12,296 bases of DNA from Candidatus Bathyarchaeota archaeon (lineage in GTDB: Archaea; Thermoproteota; Bathyarchaeia; Bathyarchaeales; Bathycorpusculaceae), in assembly GCA_030673805.1 (NCBI GenBank), contig DAOVIH010000034.1, positions 1-12,296 on the forward strand, given 5' to 3'. Position 1 is the first letter of the stretch. Every line of letters starts with the position of its first letter. The translations under genes were made by a program, and so were the position numbers. Shown here one piece after another: positions 5,947-12,296 of the stretch. The notes under the pieces were generated by a model. The model was given only the letters and a program-made list of their open reading frames with translations. It had not been told where the DNA came from and ran no database searches.

Positions 5947-7572
5947 TTAGAATTTCGGTTTGGGTTCGCCTCTTTTCTTGGCTAAGCAGGAGCGAATGAA
6001 GCCATAGTATCCGGGAGATGGCTTACCAGGGCGACTTTTGAATTCTCCGTGAAATTGAGAAGCAAAAAAGAAGTAGCTTTTAGGAAGCTCTAGTATCTCC
6101 ATTCTTCTACCATCAGTGCTTTTTCCGGAAAAAACCATTCCGTGTTTTCTCAGGTTTTGAGAATAATCCAAATTGACTTCAAATCTGTGTCTGTGCCTCT
6201 CATAAACTCCACTTTGCTTGTACAAGTTGTGGGCTAGCGTGTCTGGTTTTAGCATAACTTTATGAGAGCCCAGACGCATTGTAGCCCCCTTGTTCATAAT
6301 TTTTCGTTGTTCAGGCATAAGATCGATTAGAGGATAAGCCGTATTCTGGTCTATTTCAGTGCTGTTTGCATCCCTTAGACCGCATACGTTTCTGGCAAAT
6401 TCCACAACTGCGAGTTGAAAGCCATAACATATTCCGAGGAACGGAATGTCACGTTCTCGTGCAAACCTTATTGCGGCAATTTTTCCTTCTGTACCCCTTG
6501 GACCAAAACCGTAGGGGATAAATATTCCATCAAAACTTTTCAACTCTCGGATGGATACCGGATTTTTTTCCAAATCCTCAGCGCTAATATACTTGAGGCG
6601 GACCTTTGTGTTACACGCGGCACCGCCATGTAGTAATGCCTCGCTCATGCTTACGTAGCTGTCTTTTAACCCAGCATATTTTCCTATAAGAGCTATTTTA
6701 ACTTCATTTTCTGGATTTAGAACTGCTTCTACAAATTGTTTCCATTCATCGAAATTCTGGGAAAGGCAGTCAAATCCAAAGCGTTTGCAGATGAAATCAC
6801 CCATTCCTTGTCCATCAAGCATTAGGGGAACTTGATAGACTGATTCAGCATTGAAAGAGCAGAAAACCGCAGTTTCAGGAATTGTGCCAAAAAGAGCGAT
6901 TTTTCGTCGAGCCTCTGCATCAATCATCTTGGGACTTCTCGCAACTATGATGTCGGGTTGTATACCTATTCGGCGGAGTTCGTTGACACTGTGCTGCAAA
7001 GGTTTGGTTTTCAGTTCATTTGTAACATCCAAAACTGGAACCAAGGCAACGTGTACGTAAAGGGTGTTGTTGAACCCTTCTTCTAGACGCATTTGGCGAA
7101 TTGCTTCTAGGAAGGGAAGCCCTTCTATGTCACCAACTGTACCTCCAACCTCAGTTAAGATTATGTCTACCTCAGAACGTTTTGTGACTCGCTTTATACG
7201 ATGTTTGATTTCGTTGGTAACATGTGGAACAATTTGAACACACCTACCCAGAAAGTCGCCGCGTCGTTCCTTTTCAATCGTGGATTTGTATACAATGCCG
7301 GTGGTGATGTTGTTTTCCTGTTTAAGGCTTAGGTCCAAGAAGCGTTCGTACCATCCCAAATCCAGATCAGTTTCTCCACCGTCATCGGTCACAAAAACTT
7401 CGCCGTGCATATACGGATTCATAGTTCCAGCGTCAACGTTGACGTAAGGGTCAATCTTAATCACGTTAACCTTCAAGCCTCTTGTTTGAAGCATTTTCCC
7501 GATAGAAGAAGTAAGTATTCCCTTGCCGACTGAGCTTAAAACACCACCTGTAACAAAAACATAATGGACCAT
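5947..7572 (-). CDS. pyrG: CTP synthase
   Basis: This enzyme makes CTP from UTP, ATP and glutamine, the last step of pyrimidine nucleotide synthesis. It is 541 aa. The N-terminal amidoligase domain (1-270) has VTGGVLSSVGKG (7-18) for ATP binding and EVGGTVGDIEG (141-151). The C-terminal glutaminase domain (from about 290) has the nucleophile Cys382 (GICYGFQ) and the partners His508 and Glu510 (QFHGEF), plus RHRHRFEVN (459-467). The frame is open to an ATG at 7632, but the family starts at M-x-x-Y-[IV]-FVTGG, so I chose ATG 7572. A TATA-like box at 7611-7619, inside the longer frame, supports this. Small differences from the commonest glutaminase motifs are IPYGFG (often PGGFG) and FHGE (often FHPE); all catalytic residues are kept. 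The gene diverges from the Lrp-type gene. Confidence 0.96.
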   Translation of the reverse strand: MVHYVFVTGGVLSSVGKGILTSSIGKMLQTRGLKVNVIKIDPYVNVDAGTMNPYMHGEVFVTDDGGETDLDLGWYERFLDLSLKQENNITTGIVYKSTIEKERRGDFLGRCVQIVPHVTNEIKHRIKRVTKRSEVDIILTEVGGTVGDIEGLPFLEAIRQMRLEEGFNNTLYVHVALVPVLDVTNELKTKPLQHSVNELRRIGIQPDIIVARSPKMIDAEARRKIALFGTIPETAVFCSFNAESVYQVPLMLDGQGMGDFICKRFGFDCLSQNFDEWKQFVEAVLNPENEVKIALIGKYAGLKDSYVSMSEALLHGGAACNTKVRLKYISAEDLEKNPVSIRELKSFDGIFIPYGFGPRGTEGKIAAIRFARERDIPFLGICYGFQLAVVEFARNVCGLRDANSTEIDQNTAYPLIDLMPEQRKIMNKGATMRLGSHKVMLKPDTLAHNLYKQSGVYERHRHRFEVNLDYSQNLRKHGMVFSGKSTDGRRMEILELPKSYFFFASQFHGEFKSRPGKPSPGYYGFIRSCLAKKRGEPKPKF

Positions 7573-7610
7573 GCCATTTCCCCACAATAGACTAAACCTT
7601 TCCAGAAAGC

Positions 7611-7619
7611 GAATATAAC
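7611..7619 (-). promoter_or_regulatory. Possible TATA box for pyrG
   Basis: The minus strand reads AGTTATATTC, centred about 43 bases before the chosen ATG at 7572. A second AT-rich element near 7640-7650 could also serve. The position favours the shorter CTP synthase reading. Confidence 0.4.
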
Positions 7620-7846
7620 TCTTTTGCGTCATAATCTGACCTTATTAATCCTCAAATTCTTGCATTTAGATAAGAAGACAAAACGAGTGTTACGTTGATT
7701 TGTTATGGAGGGGCCACCACTATCGCAGCCAAATTCAAAGTACCTTCCAATTTTTTGGTGTGGTAGTTGGTCGGTTGGAACTCAAAACAAGTTCATGGTC
7801 AAATTTCAGGTTTAATATAGCTATTCGTCTATTTTTTGGGGAAAAT

Positions 7847-7856
7847 GTTTTAATTC
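7847..7856 (+). promoter_or_regulatory. TATA-like box for the Lrp-type gene
   Basis: GTTTTAATTC, preceded by GGGGAAAA, is centred about 38 bases before the ATG at 7889 and predicts a short leader of about 12 bases. Its presence inside the longer open frame (from 7700) supports the short protein. Confidence 0.4.
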
Positions 7857-7888
7857 ATAGATTAAGCATTAGATATTGGCGATTAGAA

Positions 7889-8128
7889 ATGCCAAGAGCG
7901 TTTATATTAATAAATGTAGAGTCAGGCTCAGAAGATGAAGTCTTAGAAGAGTTGAAAGCAATAAAAAATGTCGAAGAAGCTTACTTTTCCTATGGAGTCT
8001 ACGATGTGATATGCAAAATCAAAGCGGACATAATGGAGAACCTGAAAAGAACCGTTACGAGCCAAATCAGAACACTTGACAAAGTCCGATCAACGTTAAC
8101 ACTAATAATCATTGAGGATGCCTCTTAG
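7889..8128 (+). CDS. Stand-alone Lrp/AsnC effector-binding (RAM) domain protein
   Basis: The 79-aa protein is the C-terminal ligand-binding domain of Lrp/AsnC regulators without the helix-turn-helix. It starts with PRAFILINVESGSEDEV, continues through a beta-alpha-beta-beta-alpha-beta pattern with AYFSYGVYDVICKIKA in the middle, and ends RSTLTLIIIED. These are the hallmarks of the dimerising, small-molecule-binding RAM fold. Such single domains (about 75-80 aa) are common in archaea, form rings, and are thought to sense amino acids or to partner full regulators. The frame extends upstream to 7700, but the 63 extra residues are Trp/Phe-rich and unlike any HTH, so ATG 7889 is preferred. It diverges from CTP synthase and precedes the MetE-like gene, so it might sense methionine or another amino acid; that link is inference only. 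Confidence 0.85.
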   Translation: MPRAFILINVESGSEDEVLEELKAIKNVEEAYFSYGVYDVICKIKADIMENLKRTVTSQIRTLDKVRSTLTLIIIEDAS

Positions 8129-8225
8129 TCTCACAAAATCAATAAAGGGCATCTTGCCAAATTGAGGGCGGCAGGAAGCATGAATTACGATTTTCAGTCG
8201 CATCTCCGGTTTTGTGTATAACAGT

Positions 8226-8237
8226 TATTATATATTC
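8226..8237 (+). promoter_or_regulatory. Strong TATA box for the MetE-like gene
   Basis: TATTATATATTC is centred about 29 bases before the ATG at 8260, so the transcript should have almost no leader. This argues against the longer open frame beginning at 8212. Confidence 0.55.
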
Positions 8238-8259
8238 ACTTAGTTCAGTGGTGCACCAC

Positions 8260-9297
8260 ATGGAAATCATTGTAGATGATGTTGGAAGTTACCCTTTACC
8301 AATTCATGTTTCTCGGAAAACCTTTAGAAAAGCTTACACACTTGCCAGAGAATCGATCATTAAGGGAAAAGACATTAAAAAGAACGATTTCTTGCTGAAC
8401 AATTTCTGTAAAGTGGTAATTGATTCCTTTAGACAAAAAATGTTGGCAGGACTGGATGTGGTTAACTACCCTCAGCATTACGATGGGATTGAACAAATTA
8501 GGGGCCCAATCCAGATAGCCATGAAAAAAGGCACCTTTCTGGTAGAGCAGGATCGGGCATTTTTTCCAGAAGTGCATTTAATCAAAGAAGAGGGAAAAAG
8601 ACTTTACCAAGAAACTGGAAAAAAAATTGCATTGCGAGTTTCAATTTTCGGACCAATGGAGCTATACCTGAAAGAAGTTGGAACTACCCCCTATTATGAA
8701 GTACTACAGAGTTTTGCTGAGACGGTGAAGCGTTTCGCTAAAAACTCAATCGTGAACCAAAAATATGTTAAAACTGAAGTCATATCTTTAGACGAACCAA
8801 GCTTTGGCATACTGAATGTTACCGCTGACAGAGAAACCATCCGCAAAGTTCTGGACAAAGCATTTGACTTTCAAGGAGCAACAAGACAGATCCATCTTCA
8901 CTCAACCTCAAGACTACCAGAGCTTCTAGCTGTGGGAAACATCGATGTGTTGTCCTTTGAATATGCGGCATCCCCCAAAAACATTGAAAGCGTCTCAAGG
9001 AAGATGTTGGAAGAAGCAGACAAAGAGGTACGTGTTGGAGTGAGTAGGACGGATATAGACTCAATCTTGGCCGAACTGTATGACAGAGGCATTACCAAAC
9101 CAGTTGCAGAACAAATAGTTGACAAAGAAGAAGAAATTAAGAAGAGGTATCTTTCTGCTATAGAAAAATTCGGAGATAGAATGCGCTTTTCTGGGCCTGA
9201 CTGCGGTTTGGGGAGTTGGCCATCCCAAGAGGCTGCTCAGCTTCTTCTGAAAAGAACGGTTAGGGCCATTAAGAATAAAAGTTTAGAAACGAATTAA
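8260..9297 (+). CDS. MetE-family (core-MetE/UROD-like) methyltransferase, altered zinc site
   Basis: This 345-aa protein matches the C-terminal catalytic barrel of cobalamin-independent methionine synthase without the N-terminal half. Archaeal core-MetE proteins generally take the methyl group from a methylcorrinoid rather than folate and pass it to homocysteine. Seen here: VGSYPLP (8-14, the IGSFPQT equivalent), DEPSFG (178-183), QIHLHST (210-216), SFE (232-234) and GPDCGLGSW (312-320). Aligned by eye to E. coli MetE, His214, Glu234 and Cys315 match the zinc ligands His641, Glu665 and Cys726, but the position of Cys643 is Thr216. The homocysteine-binding Glu484 region (usually a GE pair) reads YPQHYDG. 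The acceptor may therefore differ, or zinc may be held otherwise. ATG 8260 fits the family start and the TATA box. Family firm, substrate open. Confidence 0.85.
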   Translation: MEIIVDDVGSYPLPIHVSRKTFRKAYTLARESIIKGKDIKKNDFLLNNFCKVVIDSFRQKMLAGLDVVNYPQHYDGIEQIRGPIQIAMKKGTFLVEQDRAFFPEVHLIKEEGKRLYQETGKKIALRVSIFGPMELYLKEVGTTPYYEVLQSFAETVKRFAKNSIVNQKYVKTEVISLDEPSFGILNVTADRETIRKVLDKAFDFQGATRQIHLHSTSRLPELLAVGNIDVLSFEYAASPKNIESVSRKMLEEADKEVRVGVSRTDIDSILAELYDRGITKPVAEQIVDKEEEIKKRYLSAIEKFGDRMRFSGPDCGLGSWPSQEAAQLLLKRTVRAIKNKSLETN

Positions 9298-9552
9298 CGG
9301 GCCTAATGCAAACCTAATCGTTAAGACTAAACAATTCACCAAATTCAAAAGAAGGGTTTGCCAAGGCTCTGGGACGGCAGACTTGAGGAGAGAAGAATGA
9401 AACTTCTAAAGTTTGGTAGAATTTTTTTGCTCCTCACAACACTTAACTCTCTTGGATAGAAGGTTCGTCTCCAAGTTTTTCGTTTCACAGGATTCATAGA
9501 ATGATTGTGAAGAAACAGACACTGCTATGTTGTAGGTTTGTTGAGAAATCCG
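9298..9552. other. Intergenic region between convergent genes
   Basis: This 255-base gap separates the MetE-like and flavodoxin genes. A T7 run at 9422-9428 could end the MetE-like transcript. An ATG at 9397 with GAGGAG upstream opens a 20-codon frame (begins MKLLKFGRIF) that looks like the start of a signal peptide and then stops; I see no continuation in other frames. Nothing else is supported. Confidence 0.4.
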
Positions 9553-9954
9553 CTATTCTTCTGTCGCTCTTCTTACTTGGTCCAAAATACTTGAAAAGTC
9601 GGTCTTGTCTGGTTTAACTCCCCTCTTTGAGACACTTAGGATTGTGCTGTAACCTTTCTTGGATAGTTCACGCGCTAGTGTTTTGAGAGTGCCGACTTTC
9701 CATAGGGCGTAGGTGCAGAACACGATAGCCTTTTTGCCTTTGGTCTGGGGCATCTGTTCTATGAAGGATAAAATTTCTTTTGTGGGTCTAAAACCCTCAA
9801 CGGGCGTACCAATGATCAGTACGTCATAGTCTTCGACGACTAATGGCTCACAGGAGGTTATGTCTAAGGCTGGCGCTTTTGTTGATCCAGAGATTGCTTC
9901 TGCCACGCACCTAGTTTTTCCAGTTCTTGAGAAATACAATACACAGGTCTTCAT
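9553..9954 (-). CDS. Small flavodoxin-like FMN protein
   Basis: The 133-aa protein has the flavodoxin phosphate loop SRTGKT (residues 9-14) directly after the first beta strand (TCVLYF). The second landmark, DYDVLIIGTPVEGFRPTKE (about 43-61), is the usual strand plus a flavin-contacting loop. KKAIVFCTYA continues the alternating alpha/beta fold. It is short for a flavodoxin (about 140-170 aa) and lacks a long insertion, like many archaeal redox partners of unknown pathway. The open frame continues to 10080, but the extension is hydrophobic and unlike the family. ATG 9954 has a strong TATA box 29 bases upstream, and GGAG stands almost adjacent, so the leader would be only a few bases. It probably carries electrons or protects against oxidative stress; the partner is not visible here. 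Confidence 0.85.
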   Translation of the reverse strand: MKTCVLYFSRTGKTRCVAEAISGSTKAPALDITSCEPLVVEDYDVLIIGTPVEGFRPTKEILSFIEQMPQTKGKKAIVFCTYALWKVGTLKTLARELSKKGYSTILSVSKRGVKPDKTDFSSILDQVRRATEE

Positions 9955-9978
9955 AGCTCCAAAATGGAAAAAAAGAAA

Positions 9979-9988
9979 AATATATAGT
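9979..9988 (-). promoter_or_regulatory. TATA box for the flavodoxin gene
   Basis: The minus strand reads ACTATATATT, centred about 29 bases before the ATG at 9954 and followed by T-rich sequence. It lies inside the longer open frame, so it supports the 133-aa reading and a near-leaderless transcript. Confidence 0.55.
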
Positions 9989-10133
9989 ATTCCATGAAAA
10001 CAAAGTAAAAACAGGTTAATCTTCCACAAATTCCAACTCCAAGTGAGAAAAACAGACAAATGAAAGGCAGATCCATACAAAACAAAATGAAGAGCTGAAA
10101 AGTATAGGCAATACTTTTAGAAATCTCGGAACA

Positions 10134-10150
10134 AAAGAAACAACAAAAGC
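10134..10150 (-). terminator. T-rich stop downstream of tRNA-Lys
   Basis: On the minus strand about 25-40 bases past the tRNA 3' end the sequence is T-rich (CTTTTGTTGTTTCTTT). This is a plausible RNA polymerase stop but not a perfect T run. Confidence 0.3.
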
Positions 10151-10174
10151 TGTACTAGTCCGCCTTGTTGTTAG

Positions 10175-10248
10175 CGGGCCCGACGGGAATTGAACCCGCG
10201 ACCTACGGATTAAGAGTCCGGTGCTCTGCCTTGCTGAGCTACGGGCCC
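10175..10248 (-). tRNA. tRNA-Lys (anticodon CTT)
   Basis: A 74-base cloverleaf folds on the minus strand: 7-bp acceptor stem GGGCCCG/CGGGCCC, TA at 8-9, D stem GCTC/GAGC, anticodon loop CTCTTAA with anticodon CTT (10212-10214), 5-base variable region, T stem GCGGG/CCCGT with a G-T wobble and T loop TTCAATT, discriminator G73. The top pair of the anticodon stem (27-43) is a C-T mismatch; the other four pairs are intact. There is no intron, and CCA is not encoded. Confidence 0.97.
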
Positions 10249-10344
10249 AACGAATCTCGGTTTAAAAAGAAGATCTACTAGGAAATTTAGAGCTTTCGGT
10301 TGTTTTTGTCTAAAGTATGGACAATACAAAGACTGAAAAGGGCT

Positions 10345-10740
10345 CTATAGACGTTTCCAAACGCTCTGGATTCTTTCTGATGTAATCTGAATAACTTGAG
10401 CCATTTGATCTTGGGATGCAAGGCCTATATCCACAGATGTTTTCATTATTGATAGATGAGAGACAAAAACTCTGTTTTGGTCTTCATAAACAGCAAAACT
10501 GCAGGGAAACAAAGTGCCAATATCCTTAGAGATGTCAAGGGCCATCCTAGCTACCGTTGGAATGCACGCTAGAATTATCGAGTAGCGAGGATAAGCATGA
10601 AGACCGAGTTTCTTTTTCAATATTTCATCAATTGATTTAGTCATTAGAATGCTAAAACCCTCTTCAGCGACCATTTTCTCAGTGTGCTGAACAGCATCAG
10701 AAAATTCCTTGTAAAGCTCCTTTTTCAATGGAACTGTCAT
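10345..10740 (-). CDS. DUF302 domain protein
   Basis: The 131-aa protein fits the DUF302 fold: an N-terminal helix with EKMVAEEGFSIL, a strand, then YSIILACIPTVARMALDISKDIG and LFPCSFAVYED, the family's P-C-x-x-x-V-Y-E signature (near residues 78-87). A C-terminal stretch of about 40 residues follows. DUF302 proteins are widespread in bacteria and archaea, sometimes near sulfur or redox genes, and their reaction is unknown. There is no signal peptide. The start is clear: ATG 10740 has GAGGTG (10751-10756) ten bases upstream and a TATA box about 45 bases upstream. The same AT-rich box could serve the plus-strand reading frame at 10815-10976. Confidence 0.85.
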   Translation of the reverse strand: MTVPLKKELYKEFSDAVQHTEKMVAEEGFSILMTKSIDEILKKKLGLHAYPRYSIILACIPTVARMALDISKDIGTLFPCSFAVYEDQNRVFVSHLSIMKTSVDIGLASQDQMAQVIQITSERIQSVWKRL

Positions 10741-10780
10741 TTCCTGATTTCACCTCTTGGGTAAATAAGTCTCGGGATGA

Positions 10781-10789
10781 AATATAAAG
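10781..10789. promoter_or_regulatory. TATA-like element facing two ways
   Basis: The plus strand reads AATATAAAG and the minus strand CTTTATATT. On the minus strand it is about 45 bases from the DUF302 ATG; on the plus strand it is 30 bases from the ATG at 10815. A single AT-rich core could therefore serve both directions. Confidence 0.45.
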
Positions 10790-10814
10790 TTGAAAACATA
10801 GAAGAGAAGAAAAC

Positions 10815-10976
10815 ATGATAACTACAGGTATCAACTGACTAGCGTGCATAGTAACTGTCTTTGGAGTCGCTCTGTTTGTTTTGATAGATCCTCTTGGAAC
10901 CCACATGGCTCTATTGCAAACAATAGCCATTCTTGGGTATTCTGCTTGGGTCCTAATTCTAGTATTCTTGGTTTAG
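10815..10976 (+). pseudogene. Short hydrophobic membrane-type ORF broken by in-frame TGA
   Basis: I do not recognise a family. ATG 10815 opens a frame with six more codons, TGA at 10836-10838, then 45 open codons to TAG 10974-10976. The part after the TGA is strongly hydrophobic with two likely membrane segments around a DPLGTHM turn: CIVTVFGVALFVLI, then a second helix ending AWVLILVFLV. If the TGA stood for Trp, the joined product would be a 53-residue two-helix membrane protein. The promoter-like element at 10781-10789 is spaced for transcription starting just before the ATG. Options are a decayed small gene, a sequencing error (TGG to TGA), recoding, or chance. No Shine-Dalgarno is visible. 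Low to moderate confidence that it was ever a gene. Confidence 0.35.
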
Positions 10977-11156
10977 CCATTACTAAAATAGAGTCTTGCA
11001 GGTTATGAAGTCAGAGCCCGCACTCCTTAGTATCCAAGAATCATTTCACAGAACGAAATTGCTGATTTTATTATGGTAGCCAATCAATCAGAGAATTCCA
11101 AGACTATTCATTTAAAAGACTGTGCTCCGAACAAGGCCCTCCTTCAAGAACAGAAC

Positions 11157-11166
11157 AGTTAAAGTC
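11157..11166 (+). promoter_or_regulatory. Possible TATA box for dphB
   Basis: CAGTTAAAGT is centred about 40 bases before the TTG start at 11202. A better-looking AT-rich element (CATTTAAAAG, 11109-11118) lies about 90 bases upstream. The rest of the 10977-11192 gap shows no gene or RNA I can support. Confidence 0.3.
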
Positions 11167-11190
11167 TTCATTCTTAGAATGTTACCTCAA

Positions 11191-11196
11191 AGGTGA
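11191..11196 (+). promoter_or_regulatory. Shine-Dalgarno AGGTGA deciding the dphB start
   Basis: AGGTGA stands five bases before TTG 11202. The upstream GTG at 11193 lies inside this site, so TTG is the better start. Confidence 0.5.
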
Positions 11197-11201
11197 GAGG
11201 A

Positions 11202-11999
11202 TTGGGAGAACTAGTCTTCATAGGCCTAGGGTTGCATGATGAAAAAGGATTAAGCCTGCGTGGTCTTGAGCAGGCTAAAACAAGCGATCAGCTCTTCGTC
11301 GAATTTTACACCAACGTTTTACCTAATTTTTCGTTGGAAGAGTTCGAAAAGATGGTGGAGAAAAGAGTTTATGTTGTTTCGAGAAACGATCTTGAAGAAT
11401 CCGATGGAGAAAAAATTTTGGAAGCCGCTGAAATCGGAAAGGTGGCATTTCTTGTTCCTGGAGACCCCTTCGTGGCAACAACCCATATAGCTCTGCGGGT
11501 GGAAGCTGAAAAAAGAGGCATCTCGACACGCGTAATTCACGGACCTTCGATAATCTCCGCAATAATTAGCTTGTCAGGCCTCCACAACTACAAATTTGGA
11601 AAAACCGTTACAATACCCTTTCCTGATAACAGATCCGAGACCCCCTACGAAGTGATTACCCAAAACAAAAACTTAGGTCTCCACACTCTGTGTCTGCTTG
11701 ACATAAGAACTGAAGAAGGACACTACCTCACAATTAGGAAAAGCTTGGAACTGCTCTTGGAGATTGAGAAAAAAAGAAAAGGATCGATAGTAACTCCAAA
11801 CACTATTGCAGTGGGTGCTTCCCGGGTTGGAAGTCAAAACCCAGTTTTGAAGGCTGGCTCGGTAAAACAACTTCTGAACTATGATTTTGGTATGCCACCT
11901 CACAGTTTGCTTTTTCCTGGAACACTTCATTTTATGGAAGCTGAAGCTCTGATAGTATTCGGAGGAGCACCAGAGGAATTGAGGGGAATGATTAAATGA
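11202..11999 (+). CDS. dphB: Diphthine synthase
   Basis: This SAM-dependent methyltransferase methylates the modified histidine of archaeal elongation factor 2 on the way to diphthamide. It is 265 aa, the usual length, with the tetrapyrrole-methylase fold. The N-terminal strand-loop VFIGLGL is followed by DEKGLSLRGLEQAK and FVEFYT. The SAM site is VPGDPFVATTH, and IHGPSIISAIISLSGLHNYKFG is the family's substrate-pocket segment. The C-terminal half carries LLDIRTEEG and VGASRVGS. The start is TTG 11202, five bases after AGGTGA; GTG 11193 would add three residues and sits within that site. The stop codon overlaps the ATG of the DUF357 gene by four bases (ATGA), so the two are translationally coupled. 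Because diphthamide synthesis is limited to Archaea and Eukarya, this gene is strong evidence for an archaeal source. Confidence 0.95.
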   Translation: MGELVFIGLGLHDEKGLSLRGLEQAKTSDQLFVEFYTNVLPNFSLEEFEKMVEKRVYVVSRNDLEESDGEKILEAAEIGKVAFLVPGDPFVATTHIALRVEAEKRGISTRVIHGPSIISAIISLSGLHNYKFGKTVTIPFPDNRSETPYEVITQNKNLGLHTLCLLDIRTEEGHYLTIRKSLELLLEIEKKRKGSIVTPNTIAVGASRVGSQNPVLKAGSVKQLLNYDFGMPPHSLLFPGTLHFMEAEALIVFGGAPEELRGMIK

Positions 12000-12277
12000 A
12001 CTTAGAGAGCCTAGTGACAAAGTATATCGGAGTTACGGAAGAAGTTTTGGGGGAAATGCAAAGAGAAGAGAGCCCGGTAACAGTTAGTGATGCTCAAACA
12101 ACCAAAGTCTTGGATTACGTTATTGCCTATCTGGAGGACGCAAAGTATTATAAGGTTAAAAAGAGGTTTGAGGTGAGTCTGACTTCAATCGCCTATTGCG
12201 AAGGGTTGTTGGACGCGTTAAGACTGATTGGAGCAGTGAGTTTCGAGTGGCCAAAAAACATGAAAAGAAAAAAATAG
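11996..12277 (+). CDS. DUF357 family protein
   Basis: The 93-aa protein is probably all helical. The central VLDYVIAYLEDAKYY (about residues 38-52) and the later helix LTSIAYCEGLLDALRLIGA (about 62-80) form the helical hairpin typical of DUF357, a small archaeal family with no assigned biochemical role. The N-terminal 35 residues are more variable and the C-terminal tail is very basic (KNMKRKK), which could contact nucleic acid or ribosomes. Its ATG overlaps the dphB stop (ATGA), so it is almost certainly co-transcribed and coupled with diphthine synthase. A link to diphthamide or translation is suggested by this arrangement but not shown. Only about 20 bases follow it before the window ends, so later operon members could exist. 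Confidence 0.85.
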   Translation: MNLESLVTKYIGVTEEVLGEMQREESPVTVSDAQTTKVLDYVIAYLEDAKYYKVKKRFEVSLTSIAYCEGLLDALRLIGAVSFEWPKNMKRKK

Positions 12278-12296
12278 TTCTAGCTTCGGGTGCATT

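Noticed and set aside
7573..7632. 20-residue N-terminal extension of CTP synthase
   Set aside because: The family begins at M-x-x-Y-x-FVTGG, and a TATA-like box lies within the extension.
7700..7888. 63-residue N-terminal extension of the Lrp-type protein, possibly an HTH
   Set aside because: The composition is Trp/Phe-rich with no helix-turn-helix pattern, and a promoter-like element lies within it.
9955..10080. Hydrophobic N-terminal extension of the flavodoxin as a signal or membrane anchor
   Set aside because: A strong TATA box lies inside it, 29 bases before the family-like ATG, and the FMN loop normally follows directly from the N-terminus.
11260..11562. Overlapping ORFs of 73-79 codons on both strands
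   Set aside because: They are shadow frames of diphthine synthase.

Overview
The window looks like a piece of an archaeal chromosome of moderate to low GC. Archaeal signs are the diphthine synthase (diphthamide on elongation factor 2), a DUF357 gene, an ADP-forming acetyl-CoA synthetase subunit, a Sulfolobus-type single-stranded DNA-binding protein, GTG and TTG starts, T-rich terminators, and TATA-like boxes about 25 to 45 bases ahead of most genes. The mix fits the TACK side of the Archaea, and a Bathyarchaeia-like lineage is my best guess. That is an inference from gene content; no marker here settles it.

Layout, left to right. Positions 4-726 encode the ATP-grasp (beta) subunit of ADP-forming acetyl-CoA synthetase. 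A HIT nucleotide hydrolase (minus) and an OB-fold SSB (plus) diverge from about 1.37-1.62 kb. Malate dehydrogenase (2.4-3.3 kb) is followed at once by a broken malic enzyme that has lost its 5' part and its central NAD-binding region and carries an in-frame stop. Next come a two-helix membrane protein with a zinc ribbon and a block of minus-strand genes: a small basic protein with a TTG start, a frameshifted acetyltransferase-like remnant, a small HExxH protein and CTP synthase. A stand-alone Lrp/AsnC effector domain diverges from CTP synthase and is followed by a divergent MetE-family methyltransferase. The right third holds a small flavodoxin, tRNA-Lys(CTT), a DUF302 protein, a short membrane-type reading frame broken by TGA, and the overlapping pair dphB-DUF357.

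Most genes appear to be single transcription units with their own promoters. The only tight coupling is dphB-DUF357 (4-base overlap). The metabolic theme is central carbon metabolism (acetyl-CoA/acetate, malate), pyrimidine nucleotides and one-carbon/methionine chemistry. I see no CRISPR array, insertion sequence, prophage or defence island. The most notable signals are the decay events (malic enzyme, acetyltransferase-like remnant, TGA-broken membrane ORF), the altered zinc site of the MetE-like protein, and two possible short leader or orphan reading frames. I did not find a clearly new multi-gene system.
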